Source: Gymnodinialimonas sp. 202GB13-11
GTDB lineage: Bacteria; Pseudomonadota; Alphaproteobacteria; Rhodobacterales; Rhodobacteraceae
Assembly: GCF_040932485.1 (NCBI RefSeq)
Contig: NZ_JBFRBH010000001.1
Coordinates: forward strand, 124,001 to 188,000
DNA: 64,000 nt
Direction: 5' to 3'
Positions 31,953 through 40,971 of the stretch are shown piece after piece. Every line of letters starts with the position of its first letter. Position 1 is the first letter of the stretch. Both the position numbers and the translations under genes were made by a program. A model generated the notes under the pieces. The model was not told the origin of the DNA and ran no database searches. It saw only the letters and a program-made list of their open reading frames with translations.

Positions 31953-34472
31953 TCAATCCTGCGCGCGGAGGATGCGTGCGGGTCGCACACCCAGTGGACG
32001 CCATGCGAAGGCAAGGCCAGAAAGCAATGTCGCTAATGCCCCACCAACCACGATTGCCCCAGCAGAATAGGGCTCAAACACGTAACTGGTCTCCATAACG
32101 AAGGTCATCATCGCCCACCCGCCAAGCGCGCCCGCGAAGATCGCAACCAGCCCCGCCGCAGCCCCCATTAGCGCCGCCCGCAACGCGAAGGAACGCAGGA
32201 TCATGCCCCGCGATGCGCCAAGCGTTTTCAGGACGGCGGCCTCGAATACGCGGCCTCGTTCCCCAACGGCCGCCGCACCGATCAGCACGATGAAGCCGGT
32301 CAGCAGTGTCGCCAAAGCAGCGTAAGACGTGGCAGAAGCGATAGACCGCAACGCCTCCGCCACCTGATCCAGCGCATCCCGCACGCGGATTGCTGTGATG
32401 TTGGGCGCGTCGCCCGCCACGTCGCGCAGGATCTGTGCCTCGGCCTCTTCCTCTGCGTAGACCGTTGCGATGTGGGTATGCGGCGCGCCCGTCAATGCCG
32501 CCTCGTTCATCGTCAGGATGAAGCCTATCCCCGCGTTTTCAAAGGAAACATCGCGCAGGGCGGCAATGGTTGCCGTGAAATCGCGGCCCAGAATGTTGAC
32601 CGTGATCGTGTCGCCAATGTCGATCCCGATCTCCAGCGCTTCCTCGGCGGCGAAGGCCACAAGGGGCGGGCCGGTGTAATCCTCCGGCCACCATTCGCCC
32701 GCCACGATCTCCTCCGCAGGGGGCGGCCCGGCCATATAGGTCACGCCCCGGTCGCCCTGGATCACCCAGTGATCGCCCGCCACATCCTGCGCCCGTTCGC
32801 CGTTGATCTGAGTGATCACACCGCGCAGCATTGGTGCTGTTTCGACGCGGCTGACCTGCGGGTCGCCCTCAACGCGGGCCAGGAACGGATCAAGCTGATC
32901 CGGTTGAATATCCACGAAAAAATACGATGGCGCGACCTCGGGCAGGTCCCGCTGGATTGCACTGCGCAGGTTGGTGTCGATCTGCCCAATCGTAGCCAGA
33001 ACAGACAGGCCAAGGCCGAGCGACAGCACGACCGATGTCGCCTCGGACCCCGGCCCGCCGATGGCCCCAAGCGTCGTGCGCAAGGTTGTGCGACCGCGGA
33101 CGATCCGACTGCGCGCCAAGACGCGCGACAGAAGCCGGATGCCCAAAGCAGCGAGGGTCAGGATCAGCAGCGATCCAAGTATGCCGCCCGCCGTCCCAAG
33201 GGCAAGTGTCGGCACCCCGGAGAAGGCGACAGCAGCCCACACCAATGCGCCCGCGAGCGCCAAAATCACCAGTAAATAAGGGAGGCGCGGCCAGCCTTTG
33301 GTGGGCGCGGTGGCGTCGCGGAACAAGGCGGCGGCACGGACTCGTTCGGTTCGGGCGAGTGGCCAGAGTGTGAAGATCAAGGCAGTCAGGGTGCCGTAAA
33401 GCGCGGCCTCCGCCAGCGGGGCAGGGTAGACGCTGATCGCCACGGGCACGGGCAATTGCGCTTCAATAAGCGGGCCCACGGCGATGGGGGCGAGCGCGCC
33501 AAGGAAAAGGCCGATAGCGATACCCACAATTGTCAGTAGTCCGACTTGGATGAAATACGCAGCGAAGATCGTGCGGCTTTCCGCCCCCACGGTTTTCAGC
33601 GTGGCAATAGTGGCGGTCTTCCGATCCAGATAAGCGCGCACGGCGGCGGCGATGCCCACGCCGCCCACGGCCAATCCCGCAAGGCCGACCAGCACCAAAA
33701 ACGCGCCGATGCGTTCGATGAATTCCGCGATCCCCGGTGCTCCGTTCCGCGCATCGCGCCAACGCGCGCCGGTCGCCTCAAATGCCTGTGCTTCAAGCTC
33801 CAACGCAGCAAGGTCCGCATCTTCCGGCAAGGCAAGCCGGTATTGGCTTTCGTAGAGCGTACCGGGTTGCAAAAGGCCCGAACCCTCCAGCCCCTCAAGC
33901 GATACAATTGTGCGGGGGCCTAGACCAAAGCCCGATGCCGCCCCGTCAGGTTCGTCCGCCAGGGCAGCGCGGAGTTCGAAATCCTGTGTCCCAAGGGTGA
34001 ACGTATCGCCCACCTGCAAGGCCAAACGGTCCATCAAAAGCGGGGCCATTACCGCACCGGGCAGGTCCCGGACTGTCAGTGCGTCGGCCATGGCCATGGG
34101 CGGGTCAAGCCCGGCCTCGCCATAAAGCGGCCAAGCGTCGTCGACCCCGCGCACTTGGGTCAAGCCACGCTCCACCGGGTCACGGTCCACCACCACCATA
34201 GATCGGAAATCAACCGTCTCTGATACGTCCACCGCCACGCTTTCCATGAACGCGCGTTCTTCCGGCTCGGCGAAGCGATAGGTGAAGGACATCTCGGCAT
34301 CACCACCCAGGATCACCGCGCCTTCGCGTGCCATGCCTTCTTCGATGGACACCCGGACAGAGCCCACAGCGGCAATCGCGCCTACGCCAACGGCGAGGCA
34401 GGCCAGAAACACGCGGAACCCCGAAAGCCCCCCACGCAATTCCCGTCGCGCGATGCGCCACGCGATCCTCAC
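31953..34472 (-). CDS. ABC transporter permease, FtsX-like (YbbP type)
   Basis: The 839-residue protein has an N-terminal anchor (residues 15-40), a large extracytoplasmic domain, two FtsX membrane blocks (about 260-400 and 720-830, such as GLAGLAVGGVGIAAAVRAYL and GAAAGLVAIFAGALGGWAMM) and a central group of segments, as in YbbP. With the ATPase at 34822 it forms an exporter or lipid/protein release system of the MacB superfamily. It overlaps the 118-residue gene by four bases. Confidence 0.9.
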   Translation of the reverse strand: MRIAWRIARRELRGGLSGFRVFLACLAVGVGAIAAVGSVRVSIEEGMAREGAVILGGDAEMSFTYRFAEPEERAFMESVAVDVSETVDFRSMVVVDRDPVERGLTQVRGVDDAWPLYGEAGLDPPMAMADALTVRDLPGAVMAPLLMDRLALQVGDTFTLGTQDFELRAALADEPDGAASGFGLGPRTIVSLEGLEGSGLLQPGTLYESQYRLALPEDADLAALELEAQAFEATGARWRDARNGAPGIAEFIERIGAFLVLVGLAGLAVGGVGIAAAVRAYLDRKTATIATLKTVGAESRTIFAAYFIQVGLLTIVGIAIGLFLGALAPIAVGPLIEAQLPVPVAISVYPAPLAEAALYGTLTALIFTLWPLARTERVRAAALFRDATAPTKGWPRLPYLLVILALAGALVWAAVAFSGVPTLALGTAGGILGSLLILTLAALGIRLLSRVLARSRIVRGRTTLRTTLGAIGGPGSEATSVVLSLGLGLSVLATIGQIDTNLRSAIQRDLPEVAPSYFFVDIQPDQLDPFLARVEGDPQVSRVETAPMLRGVITQINGERAQDVAGDHWVIQGDRGVTYMAGPPPAEEIVAGEWWPEDYTGPPLVAFAAEEALEIGIDIGDTITVNILGRDFTATIAALRDVSFENAGIGFILTMNEAALTGAPHTHIATVYAEEEAEAQILRDVAGDAPNITAIRVRDALDQVAEALRSIASATSYAALATLLTGFIVLIGAAAVGERGRVFEAAVLKTLGASRGMILRSFALRAALMGAAAGLVAIFAGALGGWAMMTFVMETSYVFEPYSAGAIVVGGALATLLSGLAFAWRPLGVRPARILRAQD

Positions 34473-34825
34473 CGACGGATGCCCATATTCCAGGGCGGTT
34501 GGTCGATGGCGATCAGGCGTTGCGTTGTCTCGGCCGCGGCCAGTGGATCATTCTCCCACTGGTGGATGTAGACGCCTACATCAGCGCCCTCCAGCAACGC
34601 TTGCCGCGCCATGGGATGGGGGCGATCAAGCACGGCGCGCAGCCAGCCATGTTTGAGGTAGCGGATGGCCCCGGCGGCGCTGGAAAGGCGACCCTCCGCT
34701 ATTCCACCGCGTTCGACAAAAGCGACGATCCCCTGCGGGTCGCCCGTTGAAGGTTGGTCGAGCGATACGCCCTGACCGTCCAGCACAAGGGTGCCAAGCC
34801 CCTGATATTTCCACCGTCTCATCAT
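34469..34825 (-). CDS. Hypothetical protein wedged in the YbbA/YbbP-like operon
   Basis: I do not recognise this 118-residue soluble protein. It begins MMRRWKYQGLGTLVLDGQG and ends IAIDQPPWNMGIRR; residues 60-115 are helical and Trp/His-containing (YLKHGWLRAVLDRPHPMARQ). No signal or membrane segment is seen. The ATG overlaps the ATPase stop, and its own stop overlaps the permease start, so it is co-translated with both and probably acts with the transporter. Confidence 0.65.
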   Translation of the reverse strand: MMRRWKYQGLGTLVLDGQGVSLDQPSTGDPQGIVAFVERGGIAEGRLSSAAGAIRYLKHGWLRAVLDRPHPMARQALLEGADVGVYIHQWENDPLAAAETTQRLIAIDQPPWNMGIRR

Positions 34826-35511
34826 TCTGCCGCATCTTGTAACACCGGATCGAGGCGCCCGTCGCGCAGGCGCACCTCCCGGTCGCAGCGATTGGCGAGG
34901 TCTTGCGCATGGGTGACAAGGATGAGAGTGGCGCCATGGCTTTCACGGAGGCTCATAAGAAGCTCCATGATCTGCGCGCCAGTGGAGCCGTCGAGGTTGC
35001 CAGTAGGCTCATCAGCCAGAAGGATATCGGGGCGCGGGGCCACGGCACGGGCGAGGGCCACGCGCTGCTGCTCGCCGCCCGACATCTGGGCCGGGTAGTG
35101 GGTGAGGCGATGGCCGAGGCCCACGGCCTGCAATTCGGCTTCGGCCCGATCGAAGGCATCGGGATGGCCCGCCAGTTCCAGAGGTGTTGCGACGTTTTCC
35201 AACGCGGTCATGGTGGGGATCAGGTGGAAGGATTGGAAAACCACCCCCATATGGTCCCTGCGAAACCGGGCGAGTTGATCTTCGGTCATCGCGGTCAGAT
35301 CATGGCCAAGTGCCGTGACGGAGCCGCCGGTGGCCCGTTCCAATCCGCCCATGAGCATGAGGAGTGAGCTTTTGCCCGACCCAGACGGCCCCGTCAGCGC
35401 CAGCGTTTCCCCCTTGGCCACGTCCAACGTTATCCCGTGCAGAATGTCGACCTTGCCGGCATTGCCATCCAGCGTCAGGCGCGCGTCGTTCAGCGAAAGG
35501 ATGCGATCCAT
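34822..35511 (-). CDS. ABC transporter ATP-binding protein (LolD/YbbA type)
   Basis: From ATG 35511 the 229-residue protein has Walker A GPSGSGKSS, the Q-loop GVVFQSFHLIPTMTALENVA, the signature MSGGEQQRVALARAV and Walker B ILLADEPTGNLD, all as in MacB/LolD/YbbA ATPases. It powers the permease at 31953. The start fits the family; longer frames upstream overlap the divergent esterase gene. Confidence 0.93.
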   Translation of the reverse strand: MDRILSLNDARLTLDGNAGKVDILHGITLDVAKGETLALTGPSGSGKSSLLMLMGGLERATGGSVTALGHDLTAMTEDQLARFRRDHMGVVFQSFHLIPTMTALENVATPLELAGHPDAFDRAEAELQAVGLGHRLTHYPAQMSGGEQQRVALARAVAPRPDILLADEPTGNLDGSTGAQIMELLMSLRESHGATLILVTHAQDLANRCDREVRLRDGRLDPVLQDAAE

Positions 35512-35539
35512 GGGGTGGGGCCTTCGGCGTTTGGGTTCA

Positions 35540-36214
35540 ATGGCATATGGGGCCGTGGGCGCACGAAGCAAGCGGCCCCTTCTCGGGCTATCGGCCTTAC
35601 TCGTAATCGCGATGCCGGTGGCGGCAGAGGAAGTGGTCATTGCAGCTTTGGGCGATAGCCTCACGCAAGGCTATGGACTGGTGCAGGAGGAGGGCTTTGT
35701 GCCCCAGTTGGAAGCTTGGTTGCAGGCGCGGGGCCATGACGTGCGGCTGATCAATGCAGGTGTTTCCGGTGATACAACGGCAGGTGGTTTAGCGCGGGCG
35801 GCCTGGACGCTGACCGATGAGGTCGACGGCATGATCGTGACGTTGGGTGGCAACGACCTTCTGCGCGCGATCCCACCAGAGGCCAGCCGCGCCAACCTGG
35901 CCGGCATTCTGGACGCCGCGCTGGACGCGAATGTTGAGGTTTTGCTGGTCGGGATGCAGGCGCCGGGCAATTACGGGCCGGATTACCAGCAGGCGTTTGA
36001 TGCGATGTACCCAGACCTTGCGCGCCAATACGGCACGCTGTTTGCCGAAAGCTTCTTTGAGGGCCTGTTTGGAACGCCGGAAAGCGATCCGGGCAATGTT
36101 GTGGACCTGATGCAGGCCGATGGCATTCACCCCAACGCGAATGGTGTTGCGTTGATCGTCGATGCGCTGGGGCCGCAGGTTGAGGCGCTTATTTCGGCCG
36201 TTCAGGCAGATTGA
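35540..36214 (+). CDS. TesA-like SGNH-hydrolase arylesterase
   Basis: The 224-residue protein has a signal peptide (about 1-31, hydrophobic LLGLSALLVIAMPVAA) followed by the SGNH blocks: block I ALGDSLTQGYGL with the nucleophile Ser, block III GGND, and block V DGIHPN with the catalytic Asp/His. It acts on ester bonds of lipids or aryl esters in the periplasm. The divergent arrangement with a YbbA/YbbP-type operon is widely conserved in proteobacteria. ATG 35540 is preferred to 35510, which lies in the divergent ATPase start; neither has a clear ribosome binding site. Confidence 0.88.
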   Translation: MAYGAVGARSKRPLLGLSALLVIAMPVAAEEVVIAALGDSLTQGYGLVQEEGFVPQLEAWLQARGHDVRLINAGVSGDTTAGGLARAAWTLTDEVDGMIVTLGGNDLLRAIPPEASRANLAGILDAALDANVEVLLVGMQAPGNYGPDYQQAFDAMYPDLARQYGTLFAESFFEGLFGTPESDPGNVVDLMQADGIHPNANGVALIVDALGPQVEALISAVQAD

Positions 36215-36220
36215 CGCGAC

Positions 36221-36273
36221 AAACCGAACAAAAGCGAAAGCTGAACTTGACGAAGCGAACATGAAGTGAAACG
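36221..36273. promoter_or_regulatory. Repeated motif CGAACA-N(2-3)-AGNGAAA upstream of glpD
   Basis: CGAACA followed by AGCGAAA (36225-36239) recurs as CGAACA and AGTGAAA (36256-36271), in the 88 bases between the esterase stop and glpD. Tandem GAA/GAAA-type repeats are the style of DeoR-family GlpR operators. No glpR gene lies in the window. Confidence 0.4.
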
Positions 36274-36302
36274 ACGCGTTTGATATTCGCGGAGACACGG
36301 AC

Positions 36303-37859
36303 ATGGCAGACACGTACGATCTTTTAGTCATTGGCGGCGGCATCAACGGCTGCGGTATCGCGCGCGATGCGCAGGGCCGGGGTCTAAAAGTGGCTTTGGC
36401 CGAGATGGAGGATCTTGCCGGGGCCACGTCGAGCGCGTCGACCAAGCTGTTCCATGGAGGTCTGCGTTATCTGGAGTACTTCGAATTCAAGCTGGTCCGC
36501 CACGCCCTGAAAGAACGTGAGGTCCTGCTGCAAGCGATGCCGCATATCTCTTGGCCGATGCGCTTTGTCCTTCCGCTGTCGAAGGATATGCGGTTTGACA
36601 ATTCCACGCCGACCTCGCGCATCCTGACGATGGTGATGCCGTGGATGAAGGGCCGTCGCCCTAACTGGCTGATCCGGTTGGGGCTGTTCCTTTATGACAA
36701 TCTTGGGGGGCGGAAGATCCTGCCTGGAACAGCGAGCGTGTCCCTGGATGGCACTACGGAAGGCGCACCGCTGCAGGATCGGTTCACGAAGGCTTATGAG
36801 TATTCGGATTGTTGGGTGGAGGACTCGCGACTTGTTGTGCTGAACGCCCGCGACGCGGAAGAGCGCGGTGCCAAGATAATGGTGCGCACCAAGGTGATCA
36901 GCGCCGAGCGTGAAGGGGACCTTTGGCGGATTGAACTCGAAGGCGAGGGAGCTGGCACTGTCTACGCCAAGGCGCTCGTGAATGCGGGCGGGCCGTGGGT
37001 GGCGGATGTCGTGCGTAACGTGGCGCGGCAGAATTCGAGTGAGGGCGTTCGTCTGGTGCGGGGATCGCACATCGTGACACGCAAGCTGTTTGACCATGAG
37101 AAATGCTATTTCTTCCAAGGTACTGACGGGCGGATCATCTTTGCCATCCCGTACGAGACGGATTTCACCCTGATCGGGACAACGGATGCTGAACATACCG
37201 ACGATCCGCGAAAAGCGGAATGTACGCCTGAGGAACGGGATTACCTGCTGAACTTCGCCAACGAATACTTCAAGGAAAGCCTGACGGCCGATGATGTCGT
37301 CTGGACCTATTCCGGCGTCCGCCCGCTTTACGATGACGGAGCGAAATCGGCCACGGCCGCGACGCGGGATTATGTTCTGTCGCTCGACGACAATGGCGCG
37401 CCGATGCTGAACGTTTTTGGCGGCAAGATCACCACCTACCGCGTGCTGGCCGAAGATGCGTGGGCCAAGCTTGCGCGCTACTTCCCGCAGGCGAAGGGAA
37501 AATGGACGGCGGGCGTGCCGCTGCCCGGCGGGGATTTCCCGGTAGAAGGTGTGCAGGCGCAGATCGGTGCGCTGATGGTGGCCTATCCGTTCCTGACCGA
37601 TCGCTGGGCGCGGCGTTTGGTGCGGGCCTATGGCACCGATGCCAAGGATCTGTTGGGCCTTGCCAAGACCGCGCAGGATCTGGGCCGCGACTTCGGCGCA
37701 ACCCTGACCGAGGCCGAGGTCCGTTGGCTGATGACCCGCGAATATGCGCGCGAGGCGGCGGATGTTGTCTGGCGGCGGTCTAAGCTGGGGCTGTTGATGA
37801 GCGCAGATCAGATCGCGGCGCTGGATGCCTTCATGTCCGAGCAACGACTGGCGGCTTGA
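36303..37859 (+). CDS. glpD: Glycerol-3-phosphate dehydrogenase (FAD, aerobic type)
   Basis: The 518-residue protein has the FAD-binding motif VIGGGINGCGIARDAQGRGL at residues 9-28, the GlpD segment TKLFHGGLRYLEYFE, and the VRPLYDD and FGGKITTYRVLAEDAW motifs near 340-390. It oxidises sn-glycerol-3-phosphate to dihydroxyacetone phosphate at the inner membrane and passes electrons to quinone. GGAGACACGG before ATG 36303 gives the ribosome binding site. First gene of the glycerol cluster. Confidence 0.95.
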   Translation: MADTYDLLVIGGGINGCGIARDAQGRGLKVALAEMEDLAGATSSASTKLFHGGLRYLEYFEFKLVRHALKEREVLLQAMPHISWPMRFVLPLSKDMRFDNSTPTSRILTMVMPWMKGRRPNWLIRLGLFLYDNLGGRKILPGTASVSLDGTTEGAPLQDRFTKAYEYSDCWVEDSRLVVLNARDAEERGAKIMVRTKVISAEREGDLWRIELEGEGAGTVYAKALVNAGGPWVADVVRNVARQNSSEGVRLVRGSHIVTRKLFDHEKCYFFQGTDGRIIFAIPYETDFTLIGTTDAEHTDDPRKAECTPEERDYLLNFANEYFKESLTADDVVWTYSGVRPLYDDGAKSATAATRDYVLSLDDNGAPMLNVFGGKITTYRVLAEDAWAKLARYFPQAKGKWTAGVPLPGGDFPVEGVQAQIGALMVAYPFLTDRWARRLVRAYGTDAKDLLGLAKTAQDLGRDFGATLTEAEVRWLMTREYAREAADVVWRRSKLGLLMSADQIAALDAFMSEQRLAA

Positions 37860-37925
37860 ACGCCTTGACGTGGCCCACAAAGCCACGATCAATGCGGGCC
37901 GAACGACCTGGAAGGACAGCGCCTG

Positions 37926-38669
37926 ATGACTGAATGGTACTATGCGGTAGGTGATGAACGGCAAGGCCCTGTCGATACGGCTGAGATTGAACGTCTGATC
38001 GAGGTTGGCACCGTCACGCCGGACACGTTGGTTTGGAAAGCGGAGCTTGCGAATTGGGAACCCGCGCGGTCTCATTTCACGTTCACGGGTGCCACACCGC
38101 CACCGCTTCAGCAGGCGGCCCCTGAGGCGGACACCAACCCGGAAATTGGACCCGATGGTCTTTATGTCGGCGCCCCATCGCGGGAGTTCATGGAGGCTGC
38201 CAAGGTCTGCATGTCGAAATATGCGACGTTTTCGGGCCGGGCCAGCCGGTCTGAGTTCTGGTTCTTCTACCTGTTCACCTACATCGTCGTTTTCGTCGCA
38301 CAGATTGTGGATGTCGTTCTGATCATGGCGATCGCCGCGAGCGGCGTCCCCTTCTTCGTCCCAATCTTCTCGGTGATCGCAATATTTGGCCTTCTTCTGC
38401 CGCAACTGGCGGTGTCTTGGCGGCGCATCCACGACCTGGACCGAACGGGTTGGTGGCTGGGCGGCGGAATGCTGGTCAGCCTGGTCTTCTACATCGCGAT
38501 CATTGTTGTCGCCATTGCTGGCGAGGCATCCGGTCAGTTTTCAAGCGAGCCGCCTCCAGCGTTCTTTGCCCTGATCGGCTTCTTCGTGCTGGGGATGCTG
38601 ATCTACGGCATCGTGATCTTCATCTTCTACGTGACCAAGGGCACACTCGGCCCGAACCGCTTCGGATAA
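37926..38669 (+). CDS. GYF_2 and DUF805 membrane protein
   Basis: The 247-residue protein joins an N-terminal GYF_2 domain (residues 3-55: WYYAVGDERQGPVDTAEIER ... DTLVWKAELANW) to a DUF805 membrane domain (about 95-247) with four hydrophobic segments and the motifs FSGRASRSEFWFFYLF, WRRIHDLDRTGWW and GTLGPNRFG. GYF domains bind proline-rich peptides. Its role is unknown. It lies between glpD and glpK on the same strand, nine bases before glpK; a hairpin at 37869-37887 (CGTGGC/GCCACG) separates it from glpD. Confidence 0.85.
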   Translation: MTEWYYAVGDERQGPVDTAEIERLIEVGTVTPDTLVWKAELANWEPARSHFTFTGATPPPLQQAAPEADTNPEIGPDGLYVGAPSREFMEAAKVCMSKYATFSGRASRSEFWFFYLFTYIVVFVAQIVDVVLIMAIAASGVPFFVPIFSVIAIFGLLLPQLAVSWRRIHDLDRTGWWLGGGMLVSLVFYIAIIVVAIAGEASGQFSSEPPPAFFALIGFFVLGMLIYGIVIFIFYVTKGTLGPNRFG

Positions 38670-38678
38670 GGAGCTTCC

Positions 38679-40151
38679 ATGACCCAAATCCTAGCCATCG
38701 ACCAAGGCACAACCTCTTCCCGCGCGATTGTCTTTGACGGCGATCTGCGCCCCAAGGCCTCCGCCCAGAAGGAATTCACGCAGCACTTCCCGGCGTCGGG
38801 CTGGGTGGAACACGACCCCGAAGAGATTTGGGACAGCGTGGTCGAGGTCTGCAAAGGCGCGCTGGCCAAGGGTGGGGACGTTGCGGCCATCGGCATCACG
38901 AACCAGCGCGAGACGGTTGTGCTGTGGGATCGTGAGACCGGTGAGGCCGTTCATAATGCCATCGTCTGGCAGGACCGCCGCACGGCGGAGATGTGCGCGC
39001 AGCTGAAGGCCGAAGGCCATGAGGCCATGGTGCAGGAAAAGACGGGCCTGCTGCTTGATCCGTATTTCAGCGGCACCAAGCTGGCCTGGCTGCTGGATAA
39101 CGTTGATGGTGTGCGGGCGCGGGCTGAAGCGGGAAAGCTCGCTTTTGGCACCATCGACAGCTTTCTGATCTGGCGTCTGACCGGCGGCGCGCGCCACGTG
39201 ACCGACGCCACGAATGCCGCCCGCACGTTGCTTTACAATATCCGCGAGGGTCGGTGGGACGATGACATCCTGTCGATGCTCAACATCCCCGCCGCGATCC
39301 TGCCTGAAGTGCTCGACAGCGGGGCGGACTTTGGGGAAACGACGGAGTTTGGCGGTTCGATCCCAATCCTCGGCGTGGCGGGCGATCAGCAGGCCGCGAC
39401 GGTCGGGCAGGCGTGCTTTGAACCGGGGATGCTGAAATCCACCTATGGCACAGGCTGCTTCGCGCTGCTGAACACGGGCGACACGCTGGTGACGTCGCAA
39501 AACCGGATGCTTGGCACGATTGCATATCAGTTTGATGGCAAACCGACCTATGCGCTTGAAGGCTCCATCTTCATCGCGGGCGCGGTTGTCCAATGGCTGC
39601 GCGATGGGTTGCAGATCATCAAGGATGCGCCGGAAAGCGCGCCCTTGGCCGAGCAGGCTGACCCGTCGCAAACCCTTTATATGGTGCCAGCTTTCACCGG
39701 CCTTGGAGCTCCGTATTGGGACCCGGATGCACGCGGTGCGATCTTTGGGCTGACCCGAAATTCCGGCCCCGCCGAGTTCGCGCGCGCCGCTTTGGAAAGC
39801 GTAGGTTTCCAGACCCGCGATCTGTTGGAAGCCATGGCCGCTGACTATCCCGGTGAGACAGGCACGGTCCGTGTCGATGGCGGCATGACGGCGTCCGATT
39901 GGACGATGCAGTTCCTGTCCGACATCCTTGGCGCGCCTGTGGACCGGCCCGAGGTGTTGGAGACGACTGCGCTTGGCGCTGCATGGATCGCGGGCAATCG
40001 CGCGGGCATCTACCCCGATCAAGAGGCATTCGCCGCCCGTTGGGCCGTGGACCGCACGTTCCAGCCGCAGATGGACGATGGCACCCGCAAGGCGCGCTAT
40101 GCGGGGTGGAAAGACGCCATCGCACGCACGTTAAGTGATCATGGAAAATAA
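38679..40151 (+). CDS. glpK: Glycerol kinase
   Basis: The 490-residue protein has the FGGY-kinase phosphate motif [15 protein letters not shown] at the N-terminus, the glycerol-contacting [20 protein letters not shown], and the FGGY signature regions [16 protein letters not shown] and [15 protein letters not shown]. It phosphorylates glycerol to sn-glycerol-3-phosphate, the substrate of glpD. AAGGAG eight bases before the ATG supports the start. No glycerol facilitator gene is visible. Confidence 0.96.
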   Translation: MTQILAIDQGTTSSRAIVFDGDLRPKASAQKEFTQHFPASGWVEHDPEEIWDSVVEVCKGALAKGGDVAAIGITNQRETVVLWDRETGEAVHNAIVWQDRRTAEMCAQLKAEGHEAMVQEKTGLLLDPYFSGTKLAWLLDNVDGVRARAEAGKLAFGTIDSFLIWRLTGGARHVTDATNAARTLLYNIREGRWDDDILSMLNIPAAILPEVLDSGADFGETTEFGGSIPILGVAGDQQAATVGQACFEPGMLKSTYGTGCFALLNTGDTLVTSQNRMLGTIAYQFDGKPTYALEGSIFIAGAVVQWLRDGLQIIKDAPESAPLAEQADPSQTLYMVPAFTGLGAPYWDPDARGAIFGLTRNSGPAEFARAALESVGFQTRDLLEAMAADYPGETGTVRVDGGMTASDWTMQFLSDILGAPVDRPEVLETTALGAAWIAGNRAGIYPDQEAFAARWAVDRTFQPQMDDGTRKARYAGWKDAIARTLSDHGK

Positions 40152-40971
40152 CATCCGCATCGCCATCGCCCAGATGTGTTCGGCCGATAGCCACGCGCCG
40201 AATATCGAAACGATGCGCGCGCTGACGGTGGAGGCGAAAGGGCAGGGGGCGGATATGCTCGCCTTGCCAGAGGTCTCTGGCCTGATGAATGCCAACCGGG
40301 CGGTGTCGCAGACGCAAGTGGTCGCGGCTGAGGATGACCCGTTCATTGCCGCCTGCCGGGAAGAAGCGGCAAAGCAGGGCATCTGGATCCACTCCGGCTC
40401 AACCCCCGTGCTGGCCCCCGATGGGCGGTTCTTCAACCAATCCTCGCTGATCGACCCGAGCGGCGACATTCGCGCGACCTATAACAAGGTCCACCTCTTC
40501 GACGTTGACGTGCCGGGCGCAACGTTCAAGGAAAGCAAGGCTTTCGCGCCGGGTGACGCTGCCGTTCTGGCGGAGACGCCCTGGGGCCCGATGGGCCTGA
40601 CCATCTGCTACGACATGCGCTTTCCGCATCTGCACCGCACACTGGCCGAAGGCGGTGCGCGCGTGATCTTCAGCCCTGCGGCCTTCACCGTGCCCACGGG
40701 TCGCGCCCATTGGCATGTTCTGCTGCGATCTCGCGCGATTGAAACGGGGGCCTATGTCATCGCACCGGCACAGGCGGGTCACCACGCCGACGGGCGCGAA
40801 ACTTATGGCCATTCGCTCGCGGTGGATCCCTGGGGAAAGGTCATCGTCGATCTGGAACACGGTGCGCCGAAGCTGGAAGTGGTGGAGTTGGACCTAACGA
40901 GGGTTGAGAAAACCCGCGCCCAAATTCCCAATCTGGCGAACAAGCGCGACGCACCTCTGCGACGGGTCTAA
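40141..40971 (+). CDS. Nitrilase-superfamily carbon-nitrogen hydrolase (NIT2-like)
   Basis: The 276-residue protein has the catalytic triad Glu44 ([10 protein letters not shown]), Lys116 ([13 protein letters not shown]) and Cys156 ([10 protein letters not shown]) of the nitrilase superfamily. The fit to NIT1/NIT2-type omega-amidase or deaminated-glutathione amidase is good, but the substrate is not proved. ATG 40141 overlaps glpK by 11 bases, and GTG 40135 is an alternative. Its stop overlaps the end of the converging RTX gene. Confidence 0.88.
   Translation: MENNIRIAIAQMCSADSHAPNIETMRALTVEAKGQGADMLALPEVSGLMNANRAVSQTQVVAAEDDPFIAACREEAAKQGIWIHSGSTPVLAPDGRFFNQSSLIDPSGDIRATYNKVHLFDVDVPGATFKESKAFAPGDAAVLAETPWGPMGLTICYDMRFPHLHRTLAEGGARVIFSPAAFTVPTGRAHWHVLLRSRAIETGAYVIAPAQAGHHADGRETYGHSLAVDPWGKVIVDLEHGAPKLEVVELDLTRVEKTRAQIPNLANKRDAPLRRV

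Noticed and set aside
36384-38432. Open frame of 682 codons on the minus strand
   Set aside because: It lies across glpD and the GYF/DUF805 gene in antisense and is compositionally a shadow.
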